A stretch of DNA of 6,213 nucleotides, from positions 1 through 6,213 of the forward strand of contig JAAZIO010000175.1 in NCBI GenBank assembly GCA_012800805.1, given 5' to 3'. Of the stretch, positions 1 through 5,471 are shown piece by piece. Source of the stretch: Clostridiales bacterium (GTDB lineage Bacteria > Bacillota > Clostridia > Christensenellales > CAG-917). The notes beneath the pieces are model-generated. The model ran no database searches. It was given only the letters and a program-made list of their open reading frames with translations, and had not been told where the DNA came from. Position 1 is the first letter of the stretch. Every line of letters starts with the position of its first letter. The position numbers and the translations under genes are program-made.

Positions 1-365
1 TGAGCAAGAGGAAGTCCCGCCGCTACTGCGTCAAATAGCTGTTTTGCGGGTAGCTTCCAAATTTTCGAACAAAACAAAATCGCAAAAAAGCCTCCGAACA
101 CCCCGCCGTAAAACATCAGACCCGAAAAAAGAAGCTCCCAAGGCTCCATTTGCCCGTTTATCACATATTTTAACTGGCCCGCAACAGAAAAGAGCTTGGC
201 GCCAAGTAGCCCGAAAACAAATACTATTATCGAGGTAAAAAATACATCCGAGTTTTTAAGAAAGTCGCCTCTTTTTCTAAAAATTGCGGCAACTGAAGCA
301 AAAACCGCTCCCGTCACAATAAAAAAACCGTATGAAGGTATAATTCCAAAAAGCAAAGGGTGCAT
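1..365 (-). CDS. lgt: Prolipoprotein diacylglyceryl transferase (Lgt) family membrane protein, N-terminal part, cut by the window edge
   Basis: Lgt enzymes are polytopic membrane proteins that transfer diacylglycerol from phosphatidylglycerol to the lipobox cysteine of prolipoproteins, the first step of lipoprotein maturation. Only 121 codons plus 2 bases are visible. The protein starts MHPLLFGIIPSYGFFIVTG, which matches the Lgt N-terminus (a short lead, then a Tyr-Gly at the start of helix 1). Hydrophobic segments lie at about residues 11-30, 41-60 and 80-100. The Gly-rich motif LMFYGGVFGG at about 83-92 sits where E. coli Lgt has SFHGGLIG, and it is followed by KLPAKQLFDAVAAGLPLA, the lead-in to the GRxGNF/GRxGCF signature that must lie just outside the window. 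The start is the first in-frame ATG after an upstream stop. It has no Shine-Dalgarno sequence and sits just after a TATAAT box. The Tyr in place of the His of HGG means a diverged Lgt-like paralogue is possible. Family assignment is fairly sure; substrate is inferred. Confidence 0.8.
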   Translation of the reverse strand, partial: MHPLLFGIIPSYGFFIVTGAVFASVAAIFRKRGDFLKNSDVFFTSIIVFVFGLLGAKLFSVAGQLKYVINGQMEPWELLFSGLMFYGGVFGGFFAILFCSKIWKLPAKQLFDAVAAGLPLA

Positions 366-375
366 AATTAAACTA

Positions 376-384
376 ATTATAGCA
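376..384 (-). promoter_or_regulatory. Extended -10 promoter for the lgt-like gene, implying a leaderless or nearly leaderless mRNA
   Basis: Read on the minus strand, the sequence TGCTATAAT is a perfect -10 hexamer with an extended TG motif. Only 10 bases separate it from the ATG at 365, so transcription starting about 7 bases downstream would leave a leader of about four bases. No -35 hexamer is found at 17-bp spacing (a TTTACA lies only 11 bp upstream), which suits an extended -10 promoter. No purine-rich ribosome binding site is present. Confidence 0.5.
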
Positions 385-569
385 TTTAACTTTGTAAATT
401 AAAAGCCTGAATAAAAAATAAATATTTTTAATTTCATAATAATTTTACAGTTCTGTTTTAGTATCAACCAAGCTTATCATGTTGCTATTTACATAATTCT
501 ATAGGTTTTGCTTTAGAAATTATAAGTTTTGCGATTATTAATTAAAATTTAAAATCATGCGATTGGAAA

Positions 570-644
570 TTTAAGCTTATATTAAAAACCATGTATTAAA
601 CCATCGTTTTGTCGGCAAGTTGTTTTTAATGACTAAGCTTTAAA
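570..644. repeat. Long AT-rich imperfect inverted repeat (hairpin arms 570-589 and 622-644)
   Basis: ATTAAAAAC at 581-589 is perfectly complementary to GTTTTTAAT at 622-630 (9 bp). Further out, AAGCTT at 573-578 pairs with AAGCTT at 635-640 (6 bp). Past a single bulged T at 641, TTT at 570-572 pairs with AAA at 642-644. The arms thus give about 18 pairs with a small internal loop (579-580 against 631-634) around a 32-base loop. The repeat lies just downstream of the small membrane protein gene, beyond its terminator. It could be a structured RNA, a processing site or a decayed mobile-element end; nothing distinguishes these. The rest of the spacer at 385-569 is very AT-rich, and I recognise nothing else in it. 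Confidence 0.5.
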
Positions 645-660
645 AATAAGATATAAAAAC

Positions 661-683
661 AAAAAAACTTAATCATAGATTAA
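661..683 (-). terminator. AT-rich intrinsic terminator of the small membrane protein gene
   Basis: On the minus strand a 6-bp stem, TTAATC/GATTAA, with a 3-base loop is followed by G and seven T residues (661-667 on the plus strand are A). The stem overlaps the stop codon of the gene ending at 680. It has only one G-C pair, so termination may be weak, but the position and T-tract fit. Confidence 0.45.
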
Positions 684-1090
684 AACAGCTGCGAAAACTT
701 GCTTAAAAACGCGCATGAAAACATTGTTATGATGGAGGGCAGGAACATGATGGCGGATAGTATGATTGCGCAAACCGACAGCCCCGTTTTGTTTCTTAGC
801 CCCAAGGCCCCAAGTATTATCGAAGAAAAAAACAACACCGACGAAACGGCGGAAAGCCCTACGGTGGTTTTTATAAAGCGGTTGGTTGCAAGAAGCAGTG
901 AGCCGTCGCTGTTTGCGACAAAGCCTGCTATTGCGGCAATGTATAAAACAATGCCTAAGGTTGTCAATATAATCGCAATAATTGAAAGCGCCGCGTTTTT
1001 TTTATCCTCGCCGCCAATTTGCGTTTTGGCTTGCGGGAGAGTGAAAAGCTTTTGCTCTTTTATTTCATTGTTTTCTTCTTTTAAATCCAT
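680..1090 (-). CDS. Small three-helix membrane protein of unknown function (136 aa)
   Basis: I do not recognise a named family with confidence. The first 31 residues are charged and probably cytoplasmic (MDLKEENNEIKEQ, then a QIGGEDKK stretch). Three hydrophobic segments follow at about 33-58, 77-98 and 102-127. The first contains IIAIILTTLGIVLY. Short loops carry SDGSLLLATNRFIK between helices 1 and 2, and GLRNKTGL between helices 2 and 3. The general plan, a polar N-terminus followed by small Gly/Ala/Ile-rich helices, recalls the many small DUF-type membrane proteins of Firmicutes, but I can name no catalytic or binding motif. The ATG at 1090 is the only reasonable start: an in-frame TAA lies three codons upstream, and the next Met is beyond residue 110. 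It has no Shine-Dalgarno sequence. It appears monocistronic, with its own promoter and terminator. Confidence 0.75.
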   Translation of the reverse strand: MDLKEENNEIKEQKLFTLPQAKTQIGGEDKKNAALSIIAIILTTLGIVLYIAAIAGFVANSDGSLLLATNRFIKTTVGLSAVSSVLFFSSIILGALGLRNKTGLSVCAIILSAIMFLPSIITMFSCAFLSKFSQLF

Positions 1091-1095
1091 AACTA

Positions 1096-1123
1096 ATTAT
1101 ATTTTGTCATATAGTTGCCGCAA
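1096..1123 (-). promoter_or_regulatory. Promoter of the small membrane protein gene, predicted to give a leaderless mRNA
   Basis: On the minus strand, TTGCGG (1118-1123) is followed after 16 bp by a perfect TATAAT (1096-1101). Only five bases separate the -10 box from the ATG at 1090, so the transcript should begin at or next to the start codon. The 11 bases TATAATTAGTT are identical to those in front of the lgt-like gene. Confidence 0.5.
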
Positions 1124-1225
1124 TAACAACAAAAGATTATATCTTTTTGATAATCAACCAAAAAGCGCGCTTTAATTTTTTATTTGATAATTTATTAAAT
1201 TTTCTTATGTAAATGATAGAGTGTA

Positions 1226-1304
1226 AAACCAGACGGTTGGCGTTATACATAAGTAACCAGGCAGAAATTATTTTCTTTAGTATGAAACCAAACCTGTTGG
1301 CATT
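1226..1304. repeat. Pair of imperfect direct repeats, each with internal dyad symmetry, in the 300-bp spacer 1091-1391
   Basis: AAACCAGACGGTTGGCGTT (1226-1244) and AAACCAAACCTGTTGGCATT (1285-1304) share most positions and are 59 bp apart. Each has an internal dyad: AACC/GGTT in the first and CCAA/TTGG in the second. They could be two binding sites for one regulator or the remains of an older repeat. The rest of the spacer is AT-rich. A weak plus-strand hairpin with a T-tract at 1323-1346 is the only other structure seen, and no gene is recognised there. Confidence 0.35.
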
Positions 1305-1391
1305 TTGTTGAAAAGCAGCGGCAGTAAAAAATGAGTTTACTTTTTTATTAGCATTTTATATTTGCCTTGTGTTTTTGCTAAACAATGTTAT

Positions 1392-2666
1392 CTAAGTAAG
1401 GGAAGGCAATATGTTAATAAAATATACATCGCTTCCGCCAAAGTTGCCGGAATATATGCCGTCATTTATATCTGAGGTGAAGAATATATTCAGTTCCTCT
1501 CCCGAAAGATACAAGTTGATATTACCGCTTGATGTTGAAATGACGCCGATATCGTTTAATTTGGAGTATGAATTGAGTCTTTTGATATATGTTATTTTTT
1601 TTGCCGTGTCGGTAAACAGCAGTATCATTTGACCTTTGCCGTCCAAAGCGCCTGTGATTTTATCAAAGGTCATTGACATCTCAATGCTTGTAATCAGTGA
1701 AAATTTTGAGTCGAGATAGTGAACGGCGGCATCTGTCACCGCAAGAAATCCCGTCTGAGTTTTAAAAAGCCTGCCCACGCTGCCGCCGTCAAGCGGTTTG
1801 TTTCCTATCTGACCGCTTGAGTTGACAACATTTAAGGAAATGCCCGATGAATCCTTGCAAAGCAGGCAAATCTGACCGTCCGAGTTTACTGCGACCGAAA
1901 TTACAACGCTTGGTATTTTAGCAACAAGATTAAGCCTGTCGCTGTAGCAGTATACATAGCCTATCTGAGAGCCGCCGACTATCGCGTAAATGCCGCTCGA
2001 ATTTTTAAAAATTTCGATAATTGTTGTAGGCTCGGGCGTAGGTATGCAATCTATTTCCGAAACGGTTTTTCCGCCGTAAACATAAAGGTGCAGCCTGCTC
2101 TGTTTTGACCCGTAGATAAAAAGCATGTTTTGGTCAAGATACATTTTAAGATTGTCAAGATCCATTTCGATAGCGGGGGTAACCGTTAATGTATATTCCA
2201 CGATTCTAAGTAGAGCCTTATCGCCGTTTTTGGTTGCCACGGCTATGCCTTCTCCCGTTATTTTTGAGTTTAAATATATCTCGCTGTCGCCGCCCACTTT
2301 TATTACGCTGTTAAGTTTTGAGCTGTCGAAAACCGAAAGATAAATGCCTTTGCCCTCAAAATCGTAATCGTTTGAGCCGCCAAGTGTTAAAGTGTAAAAT
2401 TTTCCCGCTATAAAGTGCGTCGCAAGGTGGGTGTCGTCACCGCTTCCGCCCGTGTGCTGGATTATTAAGTTTTCAAAAGCGGTAGCGTATCTTGGAAGTT
2501 CGCTGACGACAGGGGCAGGGCTGAATGTGTCGGGAGTAGTTTCTCCGCCCTGAGCTTCCTTTTGCTTTGACATATATACGGCATAATATATTACATAAGA
2601 AAGTGCGCAAACAGACAGTAAAAGCAAAACCGCAAACCACTTGGCCGCTTCTTTTTTTAAACGCAT
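1392..2666 (-). CDS. Membrane-anchored extracytoplasmic protein, probable beta-propeller, function unknown (424 aa)
   Basis: A basic start (MRLKKEAAKW) is followed by one hydrophobic segment at about residues 10-32 without a good lipobox, so it is probably a signal anchor leaving the rest outside the cell. A Gln/Thr/Pro-rich linker at about 33-60 leads to an all-beta domain of about 360 residues. Its first module, HTGGSGDDTHLATHFIAGKF then GGSNDYDF at 71-103, resembles the first blade of GGSGDD-type bacterial propeller repeats, in which a Gly-Gly-Ser-Gly-Asp-Asp turn precedes short strands and an S-x-D-x-D-F turn. Later blades are more diverged: strand-turn patterns such as SDGQICLLCKDSSG and LDGKGQMILLFTD recur roughly every 45-50 residues, enough for six or seven blades. 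There are no catalytic residues I can point to. The start is well supported by GGAGGGG (2670-2676) next to the ATG. A sensor, adhesion or polymer-binding role is only a guess. Confidence 0.75.
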   Translation of the reverse strand: MRLKKEAAKWFAVLLLLSVCALSYVIYYAVYMSKQKEAQGGETTPDTFSPAPVVSELPRYATAFENLIIQHTGGSGDDTHLATHFIAGKFYTLTLGGSNDYDFEGKGIYLSVFDSSKLNSVIKVGGDSEIYLNSKITGEGIAVATKNGDKALLRIVEYTLTVTPAIEMDLDNLKMYLDQNMLFIYGSKQSRLHLYVYGGKTVSEIDCIPTPEPTTIIEIFKNSSGIYAIVGGSQIGYVYCYSDRLNLVAKIPSVVISVAVNSDGQICLLCKDSSGISLNVVNSSGQIGNKPLDGGSVGRLFKTQTGFLAVTDAAVHYLDSKFSLITSIEMSMTFDKITGALDGKGQMILLFTDTAKKITYIKRLNSYSKLNDIGVISTSSGNINLYLSGEELNIFFTSDINDGIYSGNFGGSDVYFINILPSLT

Positions 2667-2738
2667 ATTCCCCTCCGCGGATAGTTTAACATATAAAAAA
2701 ACACTTTTGTGAAAAACGGCAAATGTAGTGATAAAAGT

Positions 2739-2767
2739 AAAAAAATCGGCGTAAATGGAAACGCCGA
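2739..2767 (-). terminator. Rho-independent terminator closing the leftward murG transcription unit
   Basis: On the minus strand, TCGGCGT (2761-2767) pairs perfectly with ACGCCGA (2746-2752) across an 8-base loop, followed directly by seven T residues. It stops transcripts coming from murG and the repeat-rich spacer, about 70 bp before the start codon of the next gene. The plus-strand reading also has a pyrimidine-rich tail (CTTTTCTTCTCTT), so it may work weakly in both directions, although no plus-strand gene needs it. Confidence 0.8.
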
Positions 2768-2807
2768 CTTTTCTTCTCTTTTGCGTATATAGGGAGTTTA
2801 GAAATAT

Positions 2808-2889
2808 GCAACTGTTATAACTGTTATAAATATTTCATGTTATCGCAACTGTTACAACTATATAATTATTTCATGTTATTCATGTTATT
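2808..2889. repeat. Tandem repeat, two units of 36-37 bp plus a partial third
   Basis: Unit 1 (2808-2844) and unit 2 (2845-2880) both start GCAACTGTTA and end ATTTCATGTTAT. They differ at a few bases and by one indel in the middle. The last nine bases, CATGTTATT, occur again at 2881-2889. Unit 1 contains a nested 9-bp tandem repeat, AACTGTTAT (2810-2818 and 2819-2827). Confidence 0.7.
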
Positions 2890-2947
2890 ATGGTTTAAAA
2901 AATTTTAATATTTTGTTTTATTTGATTTTTAAGTTTAATGAGCTTTA

Positions 2948-2975
2948 ATTTACCATTACTTTATTTACCATTACT
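2948..2975. repeat. Perfect 13-bp tandem repeat ATTTACCATTACT
   Basis: Two identical copies lie at 2948-2960 and 2963-2975, separated by TT, giving a 15-bp period. This fits either slippage in low-complexity DNA or paired protein-binding sites. Confidence 0.65.
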
Positions 2976-3072
2976 GCATGATAATCTTATGTAAATTTAG
3001 GAAGTTTACTCTGCCTTATTTTATGCAAAGAGTATCTATACCTTTTAAAAGTTACCCTTTAAAGTTGACTTT

Positions 3073-3243
3073 ATTAAATTTGAGAGCTGCTCTAATTTAA
3101 TTTGAGAGCTGTTTATTATCATCTTGCCGTGGTTTTACGCAAAGATTAAATTTCTTTTGCGGTTTTTGCCGTCGGCTTTAAACCTGTATATTCTTAAGTG
3201 AGATGTCCTTTATTTAATTTGAGAGCTGCATATTTATTATCAT
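3073..3243. repeat. Three copies of AATTTGAGAGCTG, two followed by TTTATTATCAT
   Basis: The 13-mer occurs at 3077-3089, 3099-3111 and 3216-3228. Copies two and three share 16 bases (TTTAATTTGAGAGCTG) and are followed, after 0 and 4 extra bases, by TTTATTATCAT (3112-3122 and 3233-3243), so about 30 bp is duplicated. Copy one runs into copy two to form an imperfect palindrome: ATTAAATT (3073-3080) with AATTTAAT (3094-3101), and AGAG with CTCT around a CTG loop. The spacing (22 and 117 bp) is irregular, so this is not a CRISPR array. Confidence 0.65.
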
Positions 3244-3288
3244 TTGCTTACATATGATTTATTACCACCGGGGCTTTTTTCAGGCGGT

Positions 3289-4395
3289 TTAAACTTTTAT
3301 CTCATTGGTTGAGCTTTTACTTTTTTGCGGTAAAAGCGGAGGTTTTATTTTGTTTTCGTGCTCTTTTGCTTTTTCCACTAAAACCGAAACAATCTTTTTT
3401 CTTGCGTCGGGGCTTACCGCTCGCATGGGAGGGGCGCACATACAGGCGTTAAGAGCGCTTAATAAAAGCTCAATCGTAAGGTCATCTTCACTTAACACAA
3501 AAGCGCCGTGCTTTTTTGCAATTTCTGCGTTAAGGCTTTGGTCGCCTCTTGATACCTTTTGCGAAAGGGGAATGAACACCGCTTTTTTCATGAGCGCGGA
3601 AATCTCGCTTACGGCCGTTGCTCCCGCCCGAGATAGCACGATATCGCTTGCGGCGTAGCAACTTGCCATATCGCTTGCGTATTCAATCGCAAAGTAGCCT
3701 TTTTGCGGCTTTGCGGCTCCGCCTTGTTTTCCCGTTATATGAAGAACAAAGTATTTTTCGGTGAGCTTATCAAGGTTTTCGGTTATCAAGTTGTTGAATT
3801 TTCTTGCGCCCAAAGAGCCGCCGAGGACCAAAAGAACGGGGTTTCCGCTAAAGCGCGCGCCCTGTTTTTTAAGCTTTTCCATGGCTTCGCATCGGGATAT
3901 TTCAAACAGCTCATCTCTTAAGGGAAGCCCCACATACATAAAATCCTTGTTGGTTTTGGCGGTTTCTTCGTGGGCGGTAAGGATAGTCGCCCCAAGCAAT
4001 TTGCCGATTTTGTTTGAAAGCCCAAGCGTAAGGTCGGACTCATGGCACACTACGGGAACTTTCATCTTTGCCCCCGCAATTACTTGGGGAAGCGCGGCGT
4101 ATCCGCCTTTTGACAATATGACATCGGGCTTTAATATTTCAAGCAGTTTTTTCGAGTGGGACACCGCTTTTGATAGCGCAAAAGGAATTTTGATGTTTTT
4201 AAGCATGTCCGAGCGGGAGAATTTAACCGTTTGAACCGTAAAGCAGGGAATTTGATACTGAGGAACTATCCGGCACTCCATACCTCCGCTTCCGATAAAG
4301 TAAATGTTGTCGAAATGCTTCTTGAGGTCCGGAATGAGGGCAAGCAGGGGATAGATATGACCGCCCGTGCCGCCGCCTGTTAAAACTATATTCAT
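3289..4395 (-). CDS. murG: UDP-N-acetylglucosamine--undecaprenyl-PP-MurNAc-pentapeptide GlcNAc transferase MurG
   Basis: MurG adds GlcNAc from UDP-GlcNAc to lipid I, making lipid II at the inner face of the membrane, the last intracellular step of peptidoglycan synthesis. The protein has the two-domain GT-B plan. The N-terminal domain carries the glycine loop GGGTGGHIYP at residues 7-16 (with His13), then SKGGYAALP at 95-103 and HESDLTLGLSNK at 118-129. The C-terminal nucleotide-sugar domain carries LGGSLGARKFN at 191-201, SRAGATAVSEI at 255-265 and PLSQKVSRGDQSLNA at 276-290, all at family positions. The length of 368 aa is normal; the last 20 residues are a Lys/Pro/Ser-rich tail beyond the usual fold. 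The start is fixed by AAAGGGT (4401-4407) before the ATG. The gene stands apart from other division and cell-wall genes, whereas in many bacteria murG is within the dcw cluster, though the window may hide neighbours. Assignment is very secure. Confidence 0.97.
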   Translation of the reverse strand: MNIVLTGGGTGGHIYPLLALIPDLKKHFDNIYFIGSGGMECRIVPQYQIPCFTVQTVKFSRSDMLKNIKIPFALSKAVSHSKKLLEILKPDVILSKGGYAALPQVIAGAKMKVPVVCHESDLTLGLSNKIGKLLGATILTAHEETAKTNKDFMYVGLPLRDELFEISRCEAMEKLKKQGARFSGNPVLLVLGGSLGARKFNNLITENLDKLTEKYFVLHITGKQGGAAKPQKGYFAIEYASDMASCYAASDIVLSRAGATAVSEISALMKKAVFIPLSQKVSRGDQSLNAEIAKKHGAFVLSEDDLTIELLLSALNACMCAPPMRAVSPDARKKIVSVLVEKAKEHENKIKPPLLPQKSKSSTNEIKV

Positions 4396-4412
4396 ATGCC
4401 ACCCTTTCGTAT

Positions 4413-4442
4413 AGTATGCTAAAATTTAAAAAATGTTTGCAA
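4413..4442 (-). promoter_or_regulatory. Possible murG promoter sharing its -35 box with the divergent hydrolase promoter
   Basis: On the minus strand, TTGCAA (4437-4442) is followed after 18 bp by CATACT (4413-4418), a four-of-six match to TATAAT. The predicted start near 4406 would put the murG Shine-Dalgarno sequence at the very 5' end of the mRNA. The -10 box is weak, so the call is tentative. Confidence 0.3.
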
Positions 4443-4465
4443 AACTAAAAGTTGTAAGTTATACT
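4437..4465 (+). promoter_or_regulatory. Strong sigma-A type promoter of the alpha/beta-hydrolase gene
   Basis: TTGCAA (4437-4442), a 17-bp spacer and TATACT (4460-4465) match the vegetative consensus at four of six and five of six positions with ideal spacing. Transcription should start near 4472, just ahead of the short leader ORF. Confidence 0.65.
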
Positions 4466-4480
4466 AGTAAAAGGGAATAA

Positions 4481-4507
4481 ATGGCATCGCCAAACGATAA
4501 GGAGTGA
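4481..4507 (+). CDS. Candidate eight-codon leader peptide MASPNDKE before the hydrolase gene
   Basis: An ATG at 4481 has its own Shine-Dalgarno-like AAGGGA (4471-4476) at suitable spacing. It reads MASPNDKE and stops at TGA (4505-4507), directly after the AAGGAG (4499-4504) that serves the hydrolase start at 4511. The ORF is in the same frame as the hydrolase, so ribosomes ending there would sit on its ribosome binding site and could reinitiate three bases on. Because the predicted transcript start is near 4472, part of the upstream Shine-Dalgarno sequence may be missing from the RNA. It is too short for coding statistics and may be chance. Confidence 0.35.
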   Translation: MASPNDKE

Positions 4508-4510
4508 ACT

Positions 4511-5431
4511 ATGAAGTATCAGAAATTCGAAAGCTTCGATAAAACCATCATCCAATGCTATCTCTGGGATGAGGTAAGAAATCCTAAAGGCGTTGTTCAA
4601 ATCGTTCACGGCATGGCAGAGCATGCAAAGCGTTACGATTCTTTTGCGCAATACCTCAATAAAAACGGTTATATCGTCTGGGCGGATGACCACCGCGCCC
4701 ACGGAGCCACCGAGCCCGAAAGCTCACTCGGCTACCATGACGGCGATGTTTTCCTTGACACCGTCAAAGACCTTATAGCCATGACGAAATACCTTAAAGA
4801 AACCTACAATCTTCCCGTTGTGGTCGTAGGGCACTCATACGGCAGCTTCCTGCTCCAGCGCTATATCCAGCTTTATAGCGATGTTTCGGGCGTTATACTG
4901 TCGGGTTCTGCCAACATGAAAGGGCTTCTCCTTAACATGGGCGCAATGATTGCCAACACCCAGTACGCTTTCCTTGGCGGAAAGAAGAAAGGCAAGCTTA
5001 TAGACAAGCTTTCGTTCGGCAACTACAATAAGCCTTTCAAAAAGGAAGCTCCCGAGTTCGGCTGGCTCACACGCGACATCGAGCAGGTTAAAAAATACGT
5101 ATTTGACAAGCAGTGCGGCTATGTGATGAGCATAGGTTTTTATAAACATTTCTTTGGCGGTCTCAAAAAGGCTTATGTCAAGTCTAACCTCAACGCCATA
5201 CCGAAAACCCTTCCCATTGCGCTATTTGCGGGTTCCGATGACCCCGTCGGCGGAAAGGGCAAACTGGTGAAAAAGCTTTACAAGCAATATAAGGACCTTG
5301 GCATTGAAAATGTTTCAATGAAACTTTACGAAAAGGGACGCCACGAGATTTTAAATGAGATAAACAACATGGAAGTATACAAAGACTTCCTTGACAAAAT
5401 CGACAGCTTTATCGGCGCAAAAGCCGAGTAA
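4511..5431 (+). CDS. Alpha/beta-hydrolase of the monoacylglycerol lipase (Hydrolase_4 / S33) type
   Basis: This family hydrolyses ester bonds of monoacylglycerols, lysophospholipids or similar small acyl esters; the exact substrate here is unknown. The protein is 306 aa, normal for the family, with no signal peptide, so probably cytosolic. Visible family marks are VQIVHGMAEHAKRYDSFAQY at 29-48 (the HGM oxyanion region and the typical HxxRY), DHRAHG at 60-65, the nucleophile elbow GHSYGS at 107-112 with Ser109, FAGSDDPVG at 239-247 with the acid probably Asp244, and KGRHEILNE at 275-283 with His278. A lid region at about 135-225 is Lys/Phe/Gly-rich. The start has a strong AAGGAG six bases upstream. 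It is transcribed away from murG from a good promoter and has no clear terminator before luxS. Codons are richer in C-ending forms than in luxS (Phe TTC 10 of 16 against 2 of 10), suggesting high expression or a different origin. Confidence 0.92.
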   Translation: MKYQKFESFDKTIIQCYLWDEVRNPKGVVQIVHGMAEHAKRYDSFAQYLNKNGYIVWADDHRAHGATEPESSLGYHDGDVFLDTVKDLIAMTKYLKETYNLPVVVVGHSYGSFLLQRYIQLYSDVSGVILSGSANMKGLLLNMGAMIANTQYAFLGGKKKGKLIDKLSFGNYNKPFKKEAPEFGWLTRDIEQVKKYVFDKQCGYVMSIGFYKHFFGGLKKAYVKSNLNAIPKTLPIALFAGSDDPVGGKGKLVKKLYKQYKDLGIENVSMKLYEKGRHEILNEINNMEVYKDFLDKIDSFIGAKAE

Positions 5432-5471
5432 CGGGCAAAAATTTGTTTTAGCGTTAATTTAATGAATTTAA

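Larger units (their letters stand above)
2768..3288. other. Gene-free, repeat-dense AT-rich spacer between murG and its terminator
   Basis: These 520 bp lie between the murG stop codon and the strong terminator, so they are probably transcribed as a long murG 3' untranslated region or an independent small RNA. I find no credible gene. It contains an approximately 36-bp tandem repeat, a 13-bp tandem repeat, three copies of AATTTGAGAGCTG, a run of perfect short palindromes (CTTTTAAAAG at 3042-3051, CTTTAAAG at 3057-3064, AAAGTTGACTTT at 3061-3072) and an inverted repeat CGCAAA/TTTGCG (3138-3143 and 3156-3161). The density of repeats is unlike any other spacer in the window. Confidence 0.6.

Noticed and set aside
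699..1175. Plus-strand ORF of 158 codons opposite the small membrane protein gene
   Set aside because: It is a shadow of the minus-strand gene, with no ribosome binding site and no recognisable domain. The minus-strand frame gives clean membrane helices.
1203..1214. TCTTATGTAAAT shared with 2985-2996
   Set aside because: A 12-base match between two AT-rich spacers, with no similarity around it, is likely coincidence.
2698..2720. CAC-AAAA-GTG followed by seven T on the minus strand as a second terminator
   Set aside because: The stem has only three pairs, and it lies between a real terminator and the start of the 424-aa gene.
3045..3122. 25-codon minus-strand ORF (MIINSSQIKLEQLSN...) across the repeats
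   Set aside because: It has no Shine-Dalgarno sequence, and the duplicated copy of the same start (MIINMQLSN) stops after nine codons. It looks like chance coding of a repeat.
3077..3228. Three copies of AATTTGAGAGCTG as a CRISPR remnant
   Set aside because: The copies are only 13-16 bp long and irregularly spaced (22 and 117 bp). No cas genes or uniform spacers are present.
3264..3288. Hairpin just after the murG stop codon as a terminator
   Set aside because: The stem ACCGCC/GGTGGT needs a G-U pair and is followed by AATAAATC, with no T-tract. The good terminator is at 2739-2767.
2768..3288. Replication origin in the repeat-rich spacer
   Set aside because: I see no clear DnaA boxes (TTATNCACA), and there is no dnaA, dnaN or recF nearby.
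3761..4234. Long plus-strand ORF inside murG
   Set aside because: It is antisense to a full-length MurG with all motifs, so it is a shadow frame.
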